Shown piece by piece: positions 54,395-64,000 of a stretch of 64,000 nucleotides of DNA. The notes beneath the pieces are model-generated. The model saw nothing but the letters and a program-made list of their open reading frames with translations, was not told where the DNA came from and ran no database searches. The translations under genes and the position numbers were made by a program. Each line of letters begins with the position of its first letter. Position 1 is the stretch's first letter. Location of the stretch: the NCBI GenBank assembly GCA_015350385.1, contig WNKI01000002.1, positions 5,899,890 through 5,963,889 on the forward strand, given 5' to 3'. The stretch is from Aculops lycopersici (lineage: Eukaryota > Arthropoda > Arachnida > Trombidiformes > Eriophyidae).

Positions 54395-55010
54395 ATGGAC
54401 GAGTACACGAGAGAGCCATGGTAAGTAGCAAGGTTCGATTTGCATAAGCCCGATTAGTTTTCTACAAAAATATTCTTAAATGAGATATCATATGTACTGG
54501 AACCAATATTAACTTCATACATCTGATTCCAAATCTCAAATACATCACATTACATAATAATAAACTAGCCCCTGGCGCATTGTCGACGACTGCGGTGGTG
54601 CCTTCACAATGGGTGCTATCGGTGGATCTGTATTCCAATCGATAAAAGGATTTAGAAATGCACCCACAGGATTCAACAAGCGATTAGCCGGCAGTTGGGT
54701 AGCAATCAAGACTAGAGGGCCTATGGTCGGTGGAAGCTTTGCAGTTTGGGGTGGATTATTCTCAACTATAGATTGCACATTGATACATTTCAGAGAAAAG
54801 GAGGATCCGTACAACAGTATTGCATCAGGCGCTTTGACTGGTGCCATATTAGCTGTTAGAAAGGGAGTTGGATCAATGGCTGGTTCTGCATTGATAGGTG
54901 GTATATTGTTAGCCATGATAGAAGGAGTAGGAATTATGTTCACTAAGTGGAGCGCAAAGGAGTATCATGATCATAGAGTAGCTACATACGAAAGTACTAT
55001 AGCGAATTAA
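54395..55010 (+). CDS. TIM17: Mitochondrial import inner membrane translocase TIM17, two exons
   Basis: Exon 1 is 54395-54420 (MDEYTREP plus two bases) and ends CCATG|GTAAGT. Exon 2 is 54569-55010, after ACTAG. The joined frame gives 155 residues with the diagnostic start EYTREPCPWRIVDDCGGAFTMG. Four hydrophobic Gly-rich segments of the Tim17/22/23 fold follow, with FRNAPTGFNKRL, GPMVGGSFAVWGGLFSTIDC and a conserved cysteine pair (CPWRI...DDC). TIM17 is an integral part of the TIM23 presequence translocase in the inner membrane. Without the 26-base first exon the protein would lack its essential N-terminus, so the 148-base intron is well supported. The gene is convergent with TTD14, 107 bases apart, with an (AT)n tract between. 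Confidence 0.96.
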
Positions 55011-55041
55011 ATCACCCAATCTAGTTATCGTTAGTTACATA

Positions 55042-55066
55042 ATTATAAATATATATATATATATAA
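55042..55066. repeat. AT dinucleotide microsatellite
   Basis: A run of alternating A and T of about 20 bases lies between the 3' ends of two convergent genes. Confidence 0.8.
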
Positions 55067-55117
55067 ATTTGATCAACCCTCTGAGTCAAGACGAGTTGGC
55101 CAATGTTTGTGGAGCAT

Positions 55118-56425
55118 TTATTCATCAGTATCATATGCTTGTTCTTCGCGCAAATATCTGTAGAAACTCAGCTTACTACTACTCGTACCATTGCTATCGT
55201 TGTTGTTTCCATTTCCGTTAGTGTGCACGACATGGTGTACGTTATTGTTCCCATTTGAGATAGATGTGTGAGTCCAATTTGTGATCGGTTGATTACGAGA
55301 CAAGTTGAACATACTGTAATCAGAGTCATCTGTTATATCCTTGATAATCTCCAAGAAGGGTGGTAACCTCACTTCGGTACTTTTTAAGGTAGTGTAAGTT
55401 TCCAAGAGCACTAGGCCCTCACACCTAGGACTGCAGGGTGGTAGATACATATCCAATTGAAAATAGAAGTTTTGCCACAAGAAGCAACGTCTCCGTTTGT
55501 GGACCGTATAGTGGCTGTGATCTCTTTGAGCAAGTAAGTTCAAGTAGTCGCGATGCGATATCTGTCTACGTAACTCAACCACTTGGTTGTTAGCCCTGGC
55601 TTGACGGACCGTATACTGATAGCTGTAGGTGTTTCCTTGTCCTCGCATTCTTAAGCGCAATTGAATCTTGGGATTTGCTGATATTAAATACTCGTGAACA
55701 ACGTGAAAATCTTGATATGACGGAAACATAACATCCGATGGCATCTTAGCAACCAAAAATTTGACCTTCTTACTCTTGTGTGCCAGCCGATCTCCAACAT
55801 CAATATCTACCTTCAGACAAACGGCTGCGATCAAACGCTTGAGCTTGGAATCAAAATCAGTGGAGTTATCAATGATTTCCAAATAGGGATGACCTATCCA
55901 TGCCTCACCTGTGGCCTGATCCCTGGTCCTAGCTAAGTCTAATCCTTCGCGCCGCATTGGGTTATCCTCTGTATTATACCACTCCTCTGCTCCATTGGCC
56001 GCTGTTACAAGATGAACAACTTGATCGTAACGATTATCCCTAAGCTCAACAGCATTTAGTGCATTCCTCTTCAAAACTCTATCCCATGATTCCTCGGACA
56101 TATAGGCTCTAGCATCCATTGTCCCCCTATCACAAATGACTAAACAATTTTGGTCACATTTACGCGCTAGCCTAAAGAATGTTTCCTCCGTTTGGATCAT
56201 GCACAATAACAAATCTTCCTGGAACTCCTCAACTTGTTCCTCGTCCATCTGGGCAAACTCAACGCCACCAGACAACAGGTGCGTAGCTGTCTCGGGAACT
56301 CTGTACACCTTCCATCCCATGTTCTCGAAGAAGGTACTAAGCCGAGCCTGGCCGGTGGTCTTTCCGCTGCAAGGACCGCCAGTTAGCACGAGCTTATGGA
56401 CTCGTTTGTTGTGATTTACATCCAT
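55118..56425 (-). CDS. ttd14: TRPL translocation defect 14 homologue (TTD14), P-loop ATP/GTP-binding protein
   Basis: The 435-residue protein begins MDVNHNKRVHKLVLTGGPCSGKTT, with a P-loop (GGPCSGKTT, residues 15-23). It has the AAA_28-type nucleotide-binding half (VICDRGTMDARAYMSEESW; YDQVVHLVTAANGAEEWY; NPMRREGLDLARTRDQATGEAWIGHPYLEIIDN) and a CYTH-like C-terminal half (NPKIQLRLRMRGQGNTYSYQYTVRQ; RRCFLWQNFYFQLDMY). Drosophila TTD14 binds GTP and phosphoinositides and is needed for trafficking of the TRPL channel and other rhabdomere proteins. Homologues occur widely in invertebrates. The final 60 residues are Asn/Ser-rich. The gene is intronless; the ATG at 56425 directly precedes the conserved core. 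The protein appears intact. Confidence 0.92.
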   Translation of the reverse strand: MDVNHNKRVHKLVLTGGPCSGKTTGQARLSTFFENMGWKVYRVPETATHLLSGGVEFAQMDEEQVEEFQEDLLLCMIQTEETFFRLARKCDQNCLVICDRGTMDARAYMSEESWDRVLKRNALNAVELRDNRYDQVVHLVTAANGAEEWYNTEDNPMRREGLDLARTRDQATGEAWIGHPYLEIIDNSTDFDSKLKRLIAAVCLKVDIDVGDRLAHKSKKVKFLVAKMPSDVMFPSYQDFHVVHEYLISANPKIQLRLRMRGQGNTYSYQYTVRQARANNQVVELRRQISHRDYLNLLAQRDHSHYTVHKRRRCFLWQNFYFQLDMYLPPCSPRCEGLVLLETYTTLKSTEVRLPPFLEIIKDITDDSDYSMFNLSRNQPITNWTHTSISNGNNNVHHVVHTNGNGNNNDSNGTSSSKLSFYRYLREEQAYDTDE

Positions 56426-58912
56426 ATTGATCGATTGAATAACTTGAATAACTTGAATAACTTGAAAATTGTCACCCTAAATATGATTGCCCCTTGCCTT
56501 GAAAATCTAGTTCGCTCACTAAACTTGTCCTTCCAATCCTATTTAAGCTTCCTTTTCCGGCTCGAACAACAATGCTTTTAAGCTGGCACCTGCTCGTGGT
56601 TCTCGTGGCGTCGCTATATGGTGGTTTCAGCTTCCTAGTGCTAGGTAGATGAGTAAGCGTATTGAGTCGAGCCAATGTTATTAATGCCTTCGTCTGTCTA
56701 TGTTTGCGTTTATTCTCCCTTAAGTGAACCTGATCAAGCGGCGCGGGCCCACTCTTGCGTCTCTATCGATGGTTATGGAGTCAGATAGACTTACTGGTTG
56801 TATTCATGATTTGATGGCAATTTGATGGAGCAAAACAGTGCCAGCATTGGCACTGATGGCACTCCGGTGTTCGATGGTAGTCAAGCACAATAGTGATGGC
56901 ATTCGTCGTCTCCTTCCTCTCTTCTCACTTTCGCATCCACAAGTGTCAACAAAGCGATGATGATGCGCCGCTTGTTGTACTATCTCTCTTGCAAGATCTC
57001 AAATAGTTTCGTTAAGTCGTTGGCTCAACTACCGCTAATGTAGAGAGAGTTGCAGGTTGGTTGTTTAGTTATTGTCAGGCTTATAATACTACTGGTTGCT
57101 GTGAGACTAAAAGTGGCGGCGGCGCAAATTTTACGAACTAAGTTTCTAGCTGCTGCTAGTGATGCAGCTTCGGGTCGCAGGCCAGTGATCTTGATTTTTT
57201 TGTCTGCTTGGCTAGCTTTCTAACCAGCTCCAATTGCGATCAATATTCAGACCGGCAGCTGATATTATCACTTCATGCTGCCTCTTGATGGTTTTTACTA
57301 TTATAAGCGCTAGTCATTCAGTCAGTCACTTGAACTTGTTTTGTATTTCCCCTTCCAAACGAATCGTCGAAGTTAAAGCTAGGATAGCGGCGCGCTATCA
57401 AGTTGAGTTTTGCGGTTATTAGTTGATGACGACCGCCGAGGGCTAGGTTAATAATATATTTTCCAGCTCTTGATTGTGGTAAAGAGCTAGAGTTTTTGTT
57501 CAATTGTAAATGATGAGTATTTTACTTGCAAGTGTTTAATATATAACTATAGCAAGCCGACCGGCAGGCCGAGGCGGTAGTTGGATCTGGAGGAGATGCA
57601 AAGTCTGTTTTCCTCACTAATGGAATACTGTGTGTACATTTGCAACGGCGGGACACACAAACACAAGTAGCAGCCGAAGCCGCAGTAGCAAGGCTGACTT
57701 TATCCCTTTCCCACTAGCTTGGTTGCTTGCTATATAGCTAAAGTATATGGCCGGCCCGGCTGCTGATGCAATGTGTAACGCGACACACTCACGCAAGCGG
57801 TAGACACAACTGGATGCCACGACGTGTTTTTCAACGCGGCGGCCGCCTCTCCTCTATTGCATAGTCAATGGGACTAGAAATGGGGAAGAGAGAGCGTGCG
57901 TTCTTCCGTTGCGAGGCCGACGAGTTGGACGAGGGACAAGACGAGATTTGCAGGCGCCCAACTTCGTGCAATGTTGCATTTTGAAGGCTAAACAGAAGAG
58001 TTGGATCGGCGCCTCTCTGTTTTCCCCCTTTTCTCTTGTCTACCCCTGCTGCAAGCGGAGGGGGGTACGTCGCTCGGAGTCTCGGCGCTGGCAAGCCCAT
58101 GGGCTCCGACCTTTCCAGCAGCGCGGCAGGTGCGCACCGCTCGCTCGTGGCTTGCTGTAAGCTTAGAGCTAACGCACCATTGCGCGCGGCGCGGTTGAGG
58201 AGAATGATGGTGCAGCAGCATACGTGAGACAGAATAATTCTAGTCGAGTCTCAAAGTTGGCTAGTTGATTGAAAGCGGACGAAACTAGCAAGCTGAAGTT
58301 GGTTTAGCTAACAACAGCAGCAGCAGCCATGCAAGTTCGTCACTGTCGCTATTCTCACTTCTTCTTTGTGGACCAACGCAATCGGCTACCCTTCGCCCTC
58401 AGGCCCGATAGTTAGCTGTTTCAGGTGCTCAAATTTCATAAGTCTTCCTGGAACTGGCTAGTCGTGGTTCAAGCGTCAACGATAGAGTTGACCTCCTAGC
58501 CGCCGACTAAAAGTGTGAAACTACTTACAACTCACACACTTTCAAGTCGAGCTTGCATTTTCAGTTGGTGCTTAATTTCCAACTCATTTCGAGACTCGAT
58601 CATTTGCGGCAAAAAGAGCAGCGAACTGGAAGAAACTTTGCTTATCGCCACTTAAGCAGCCAGTCAAGCCACACAACAAAGTCGCTATATGCCTCCAGTT
58701 TTTGAAGAAAGTGGAGGAGGAAGCCAACTGAGCATTTCCGAGTTTCACCTTTGCCTCTACCTTGTATCTTGTTTACTGTGATTAGAATTAGAATCGGAGA
58801 AAGAAAGGATTGTGAAAAATTAGGTAAGCGGAAAAAGAAAATAGCGAGTCTGTTCGCTTCAACAACTTGAGCTTGGAACATAGAAAACTAGACTAGAGTT
58901 TACTGTTTTTCA
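56426..58912. other. 2.5-kb region between TTD14 and threonyl-tRNA synthetase; no gene recognised
   Basis: The first few hundred bases are the TTD14 5' flank. The remainder has no domain-bearing frame. A GC-rich island at about 57840-58210 carries overlapping frames on both strands of biased composition and resembles a promoter or non-coding exon. No tRNA or repeat family is identified. Confidence 0.4.
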
Positions 58913-60337
58913 TCATCCGCTACACTTCAACAAACTCAACAACTCGATATCCGCCCGATCCACGTGGTTCCGCTCAAAGTTGGCGAAGTGCTCCTTGAGT
59001 TGGTCCAAAGGAACGCGCAAGTTATGAACACTCGACTTCCCCTCCCTGTTGATAGGTTCGTCTTGATGCTGTTGCTCCTCTATGATGTTACTTGCGCTCG
59101 ACAATGTACCTGTTGGTGTTGTTTTTGTTGTCTTACTTGATTTTGTTGACTCCATTGTAGGATTGCTCACAATACGGCATGTGACGTTTCTCTCGTTTTG
59201 TTCATTCTCTCCCACAATCAAAACAACATTGTATGGCATCAACGAGGCGTCTCTAATCTTTGCATTGAATCTTGCATCCTGTAAATCACAGTCCACCCAA
59301 AAACCTAATTTTCTAAATTCCTGGCTCACATGCTCGGCATATTCGTTGAAATTTTCATGCACTGGCACAACCTGAGCCTGCAAAGGTGACAACCAGAAGG
59401 GCCAACGACCTAGATGATTCTCAGCTAACATTGCAATAAATCTCTCCACGGATCCAAGGATTGCACGGTGAATAATAACTGGCCTCTTTAGTTCATTTGA
59501 TTCATTGTCGTGATACTCAAGTTCAAATCGACTGGGCAACTGAAAGTCCAATTGTATTGTGGCGCATTGGTGAGATCTTTGGCGATTGTCTTTGACAATC
59601 ATGTCGATTTTAGGTCCATAGAAAGCTCCCTCAAACTTTCGCTCAACCCAAGGGATGGATGACTTTTGCAGGGCAACACGTAGCGATTGCTCTGCCTCAT
59701 CCCAGAGCTCAGAACTACCGAGATACTTTTCAGGTCTAAGTGAAAGTTCGAGGTCGAACGAGAAGCCAAAGTTTCCATAAACATCATTTGCAAAACTCAA
59801 GCAATCCAAAACCTCATCCTCAACTTGCTCTGGGGTGCAGAAAATGTGCGCGTCATCTTGTTGGAATTTTCGAGCTCGGGTTAAACCAGATATTACACCG
59901 GACAGCTCATTCCTATGTAAAACTCCAAAGTCCGCCCATCTAACTGGTAGCTCGTGTGATCTCTTTGTATCCTGATACTTGAACATTAAACAATGACCAG
60001 GGCAGTTCATTGGCTTCAAACTGTACTCACTCTCGGCCAGCTGAAAGCGAATCATATTTTCCTTGTAATGCTCCCAATGTCCAGAGTTTTCCCATAGCCT
60101 ACAATGATACATATTTGGAGTGATGACTTCATAGTAACCTCTTCGTTTATACTCATCTCTTAAGTATTCTACCAATTTGTTATAGATACGGGCTCCACGT
60201 GGCCCGTAGAAACAAGACCCATGACTGTTCTCACCGTCAAAGAAATACAAGTTTTGCCTTGCGCCAATGACCCTATGGTCCGTGTCGGGTACATTTTGGA
60301 GCTTAAAATTCTTCAATATCTTGCTCCTGAAAGACAT
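58913..60337 (-). CDS. Threonyl-tRNA synthetase, probably mitochondrial, lacking TGS and editing domains
   Basis: From the ATG at 60337 the protein has 474 residues; the longer frame starts only with TTG, so I chose the ATG. A basic amphipathic start (MSFRSKILKNFKLQ) suggests mitochondrial targeting. The catalytic core is complete: GSCFYGPRGARIYN, MNCPGHC, motif 2 (FGVLHRNELSGVISGLTRARKFQQDDAHIF), GAFYGPKIDM, ATIQLDFQLP and motif 3 (RPVIIHRAILGSVERFIAML). Zinc ligands Cys (MNCPGH) and two His (DDAHIF, VIIHRAI) are present. The anticodon-binding domain follows (LSPLQAQVVPV; YNVVLIVGE) with a 50-residue Thr/Ser/Gln-rich insert near its end. The N-terminal TGS and editing (N2) domains of cytosolic and vertebrate mitochondrial enzymes are missing, as in yeast MST1. 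An upstream exon cannot be excluded. It charges tRNA-Thr. Confidence 0.88.
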   Translation of the reverse strand: MSFRSKILKNFKLQNVPDTDHRVIGARQNLYFFDGENSHGSCFYGPRGARIYNKLVEYLRDEYKRRGYYEVITPNMYHCRLWENSGHWEHYKENMIRFQLAESEYSLKPMNCPGHCLMFKYQDTKRSHELPVRWADFGVLHRNELSGVISGLTRARKFQQDDAHIFCTPEQVEDEVLDCLSFANDVYGNFGFSFDLELSLRPEKYLGSSELWDEAEQSLRVALQKSSIPWVERKFEGAFYGPKIDMIVKDNRQRSHQCATIQLDFQLPSRFELEYHDNESNELKRPVIIHRAILGSVERFIAMLAENHLGRWPFWLSPLQAQVVPVHENFNEYAEHVSQEFRKLGFWVDCDLQDARFNAKIRDASLMPYNVVLIVGENEQNERNVTCRIVSNPTMESTKSSKTTKTTPTGTLSSASNIIEEQQHQDEPINREGKSSVHNLRVPLDQLKEHFANFERNHVDRADIELLSLLKCSG

Positions 60338-63300
60338 GATAGGTAATAGGAAGGACTTATGTATTTGATACCAACCAGATTCTATGAGAGGGCGGTGAAT
60401 AAACGTGAGTTTGTTTTGGTTGTCCTTGCGAGCGTTTATTCGCTCGACGAGGCCAGCGAATTCTAGCGGCCAGCGAGCGAACTTTTTCTCGTCATTTTTC
60501 AAACGCGTGCTAACTCTATGAGCGCATCGAGTTGATTGAATTATCTTATTTTAATTATGAGTTACAATCATATAAGATCTCCCCCAAATCCACCTAAGAT
60601 CCTACAATAAATCATAATCCTACCAAGATTATTTAACACTCAAGAATCATGATATAGTAAGGAAGAATTTGCTGATTTGACGGACGCAAGATGGCGACTC
60701 CGGCGGTTTAAATGGTTAGCCCGCTAGAATCCTAAGCATGCGCATTCGTCGAGAAGATGGAGCTTTCGTGGCCATCGCCATCGCCAACTACAAATTCTAT
60801 TCTATCCAATCATTTGCTTCAAGTCTCAAGTTCAGGCGGATAATTTTGAAGAAAGTTGCCATCATAACCAAGTAGAAACAATCCGGTGCTCAAAGAGAAT
60901 CGACAAAATTTGGAGTTTCTTGAGACTAACAACAAGTGGCCTCATAGATCGCTACAGCACAGTTAGGATATGATCATCAAAACTTTCATCAGAACTTAAA
61001 CACTACGCTTCCAATGAATTCGATTTCCAAATATCAACAAAGTTCCAGTAAAAAAAGATGAGAAGTATCCGAATCAAGATGTCAATAGAGAAATCAAAGC
61101 TTCGAATTCGCGCAAAAAAGTCAGAACAAAGAGGTAAGTAGCTATACCAATCCACTCTCGTCGACATGTGTTCTATCGAAAAGTATTTATTTTGTTTTTA
61201 GTTCGAAACACTTGGCACTACCTGTGAGCATATTAGCAAGCTTGATGTGAAGCTCGTCTAATTTAAGTCATAAAAGTCGAGTTGTTAAAACAACTAGCAG
61301 TGAGCTAGTTGTTTTAAGACCTGCAGGTATTTTGCGAGAATCAAATGAGCTCTGGTTGCATTACTCATCTGCTTAGTAGTGAAATGATAGTTGAACAGTC
61401 AAACTAGACGAGCACTTTGTCTACTTTTTAGTGGTTGGCCTCGGGTTGAAATGACGCAAAAGACTTAAAGCTGACCGGTCAACTGGAACTAGAGTTTCTA
61501 TAACCAGAAACCGCATCTCTGGCCAACTTGATGCTCAATTGAGCGGCAAACCAAACTGAACCAAACCTGACCGAGTGGCTAGAGTGATATACATAACAAA
61601 AACAAGGTTTGGTGACTGTTCATGGTCATAAAACTTGTGGTCATATCCTAGTCATTGCTGGTTTAGTTGAGTTGAGCTAGCATGCGCGAGTTATAACAAC
61701 AACAACAGCACTTAATACAACTGAAGCAGATTGCATAACAAGTTGATCTAAATTTGTTTTATTGTTGTGGTAGTCAATTGTAATTCGAAGTTTATGATCA
61801 TTCAGCAAGTTGAACAAATGCGACAACAACTACGTTCAACGACGAGCAACATGGTGAATATGTGGATGTTGACCATCACTATCGCCGTCGTAGTCGTCGA
61901 TGACGTGAACTCAAGAGCTCAATAGCTCAACTATTATGAGTATAAGTCTCGTGGCCGATGTTTAAGCTTATGGTTATCCCAACTGAAGAGCTGCGCTTAT
62001 ATATTCAAGTTTTGCTAGCTTTCGAGTTCTACTTCTGGATCCACTGGCATCTTAATCCGAAGAACCTAATTTCCATTTTGTTCTCCTCGACTTCTAGCGC
62101 GAAAGTTTAGCGAGCGTCAAACTTAACTAGCCATCTTTATTTTTCGAACAATTCGACTGTCCATCAGACTGACCGCCAACAGGGTGGCGAATGCGCTCTT
62201 CAGTTTAGCAAGCTCTCGATTGGTTGGCTTAAGTTGAATGTTTAGCAATTCGATTGAATAAAACACATCCAACCTCTGTTGTAGTTGTTGCTTTTGTTGT
62301 TGTTGCGATGGAAATCTAAACGCGTGTAGATCTCAACTCTACTTTCAGCATCAAATACACCACCGAGATCTGGTGGCTGGCGATGCGAGCCGCAACCACA
62401 TCCTCTGCCAATTCAGTTCACCCGAGTGACCAACCCAACCATTAAACGCAAGGCAAGACCGCAATTCAGAACATTCGTTGTTGTTGCTGCTGCTCCTTCT
62501 GTTATCGTCGTTTCCAAATTTTCAAGTTTGAGATCCAAACTGACAAATGAGGCCTAAAAGTCTTGAACAATCTCTACATGGCAAAGACTGGATTTGCTCT
62601 TCAAGTTATAATTGATGCAGCCAGCAAGTGCATTGCCGCCGCCTGTCTTCCGGTGCGCGCTAATTGAGGCACGACAAACTGCTGGCCAGTAAGAGTCGGG
62701 CACTTCCGCTAAGAAGCCGGCGAGTGTCGTGTCTAATTGGATTTGAATTGGAATTGCTCGCTGCGAGTTCGTCAACTGAGTTGACGTCGCTACTGTTGCT
62801 CCTCCTCATCCTCCTCATTCTCCTCTGAACATCTATTGTGTTTGTTTAGATTCGACGGCTTGTGGTTAATTCAATTGTTGCCACTGTGCCATTTTGGCTG
62901 TGGTTTCTACACAGGCCACAAGTGCAACGGAATCAGTTGTTCGAAGGCTTGAAATGGAGCAAACAACAGAAAGTAAAGCAAACGCTTGGCTTCCACTTTT
63001 ACCAAACCATCAACCGTCGAGCCGGCAAACGATTGTTGTTGTTGAGACTAGGAACAGGAAGTGAGGTCACCGGCTGCTGCTGCGGCATCAACTTCCTCAT
63101 CACCACATACTTTCCAGTGAGTTTGACGACCGATCGAATAGTGAATGAAAACTTTCGTGGAAAGTTGAAGTGCTCAGACTCGCTAGTAATAAACTCGCTC
63201 TCTTCAGTTCGTTTTTAGTTGACATTGTTGCTGATTGATGGCGATGTAACCACGACGAGTTTATATTGTCAGTTTCTCTCTTTAACTTGACAATTAGTGT

Positions 63301-64000
63301 GACTAGTGTATGAGCGAGGCAAATGAAATTTTAGCCGCTCAGGTTAATGTAGTTACCCATTTAGCAGTTTGCTGCCACCAGTTGATGCGATGCTACTACC
63401 TCCTTTTAACAACAGAGGCGCAGATGGTGGCGCAACGACTGGCTTTGGTGTTGCAATACCACGCCCCCACCCAATGATTTAGTGCCCTCCAGTCGGCAAT
63501 CTGATGGCCATCATCGCACCGCATCACTTCATATCAATAATATAATTGATTGCATTAATTTATACTGCAACATCGAACTCGCAGCTCTTGTTTGGGGCGC
63601 AAACAAGACTACAAAACCTTTGAAATCTGCCCAATAAAACAATGGCCCTGAGTTTTCCATTGGGGCTCCGTGTTGAGCGCACGCGTTCGATTGTTTTGCA
63701 AGTTTTGATTTGGAAAGTAGCATAGTTTTTCGATGCGAATATACGAACAGCTCTCGCTGTTCCTGCTGCTGTTGCTGTTGCCGCAACAATTAAACTGAAA
63801 CTGGTTCTCGCTGTCTATTTTCCGTAGTACTTGTTGATGTTATCCCTGTTATCACAAAAACTCGCGCAGATGGCGAGTTGCCACTTTCCAATTGCTACCA
63901 CCAGAGAACCAGGAGAAGTTTTGCAAATTCGGATCTACTATCAACCATGTGGTGGTAGCGGTCAGGGTAGCGTCTGCAGACTGCTTCAAAAACTAACTGG
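60338..64000. other. Right-hand 3.6 kb with no recognised gene
   Basis: After the synthetase 5' flank the sequence shows no domain-bearing frame. It has a 14-bp-stem hairpin at 61285-61317, short poly-Gln-type repeats near 62280 and 63750, and several E-box-like motifs. It may be intron or upstream region of a gene beyond the window. Confidence 0.4.
61285..61317. repeat. Inverted repeat, 14-bp perfect stem with 5-base loop
   Basis: TTAAAACAACTAGC (61285-61298) pairs perfectly with 61304-61317 around AGTGA. No poly-T tract follows that would suggest a Pol III terminator. Function unknown. Confidence 0.75.

Noticed and set aside
60338..60502. Longer N-terminus for threonyl-tRNA synthetase from a TTG
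   Set aside because: There is no ATG in this segment; the first ATG is at 60337. It may be 5' UTR.
1..64000. CRISPR arrays, operons, rRNA genes, integrated viral sequence
   Set aside because: No spaced direct repeats, no prokaryote-type gene arrangement, no rRNA-like sequence and no viral polymerase or capsid-like frames were seen.

Overview
The window is nuclear DNA of an animal, most likely an arthropod. It holds core eukaryotic genes (proteasome Rpn9, spliceosome, importin, Tim17, RNA polymerase III), GT-AG introns, AATAAA signals, Gln/Asn/Ser/His-rich tracts, and homologues of genes best known from insects (TTD14, an inactive rhomboid, and a tentative Tincar-like protein). Of 15 confidently recognised genes only three show introns: DDX6, TIM17 and the Tincar-like gene. 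Such intron poverty is known from some mites, including eriophyoids, but that placement is inference only.

Layout. 0.9-5.8 kb: PSMD13/Rpn9 (+), iRhom (-) and beta-ureidopropionase (-). 6.3-8.7 kb: an old head-to-head inverted duplication with short islands that are still perfect. 8.96-38.93 kb: one very large gene on the minus strand, encoding a low-complexity multi-pass membrane protein split by a 22.4-kb intron. That intron contains, on the plus strand, a tandem duplication carrying two SLC49-like MFS transporter genes. 39.5-55 kb: a dense run of CECR2 (-), mRpS24 (+), SNU13 (-), TNPO3 (+), DDX6 (-), an SF3B2-like gene (+), SDE2 (+), RPC9/CRCP (-) and TIM17 (+), mostly in divergent or convergent pairs. 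55-60.4 kb: TTD14 (-) and a threonyl-tRNA synthetase (-) that looks mitochondrial. 60.4-64 kb: no gene recognised.

How the genes relate. The 44-54 kb block is rich in RNA-processing functions (U4 snRNP, SR-protein import, mRNA decay, U2 snRNP, SDE2, RNA polymerase III). mRpS24, TIM17 and the ThrRS serve mitochondria. The large intron and exons of the Tincar-like gene are strongly enriched for an E-box-like octamer, ACYTGTTG.

Main points for follow-up: the inverted duplication, the nested transporter pair with patchy divergence and unresolved 5' ends, the octamer clustering, an SF3B2 homologue that ends inside its PSP domain, an iRhom that keeps both catalytic residues, and a perfect 26-bp palindrome in the large intron.
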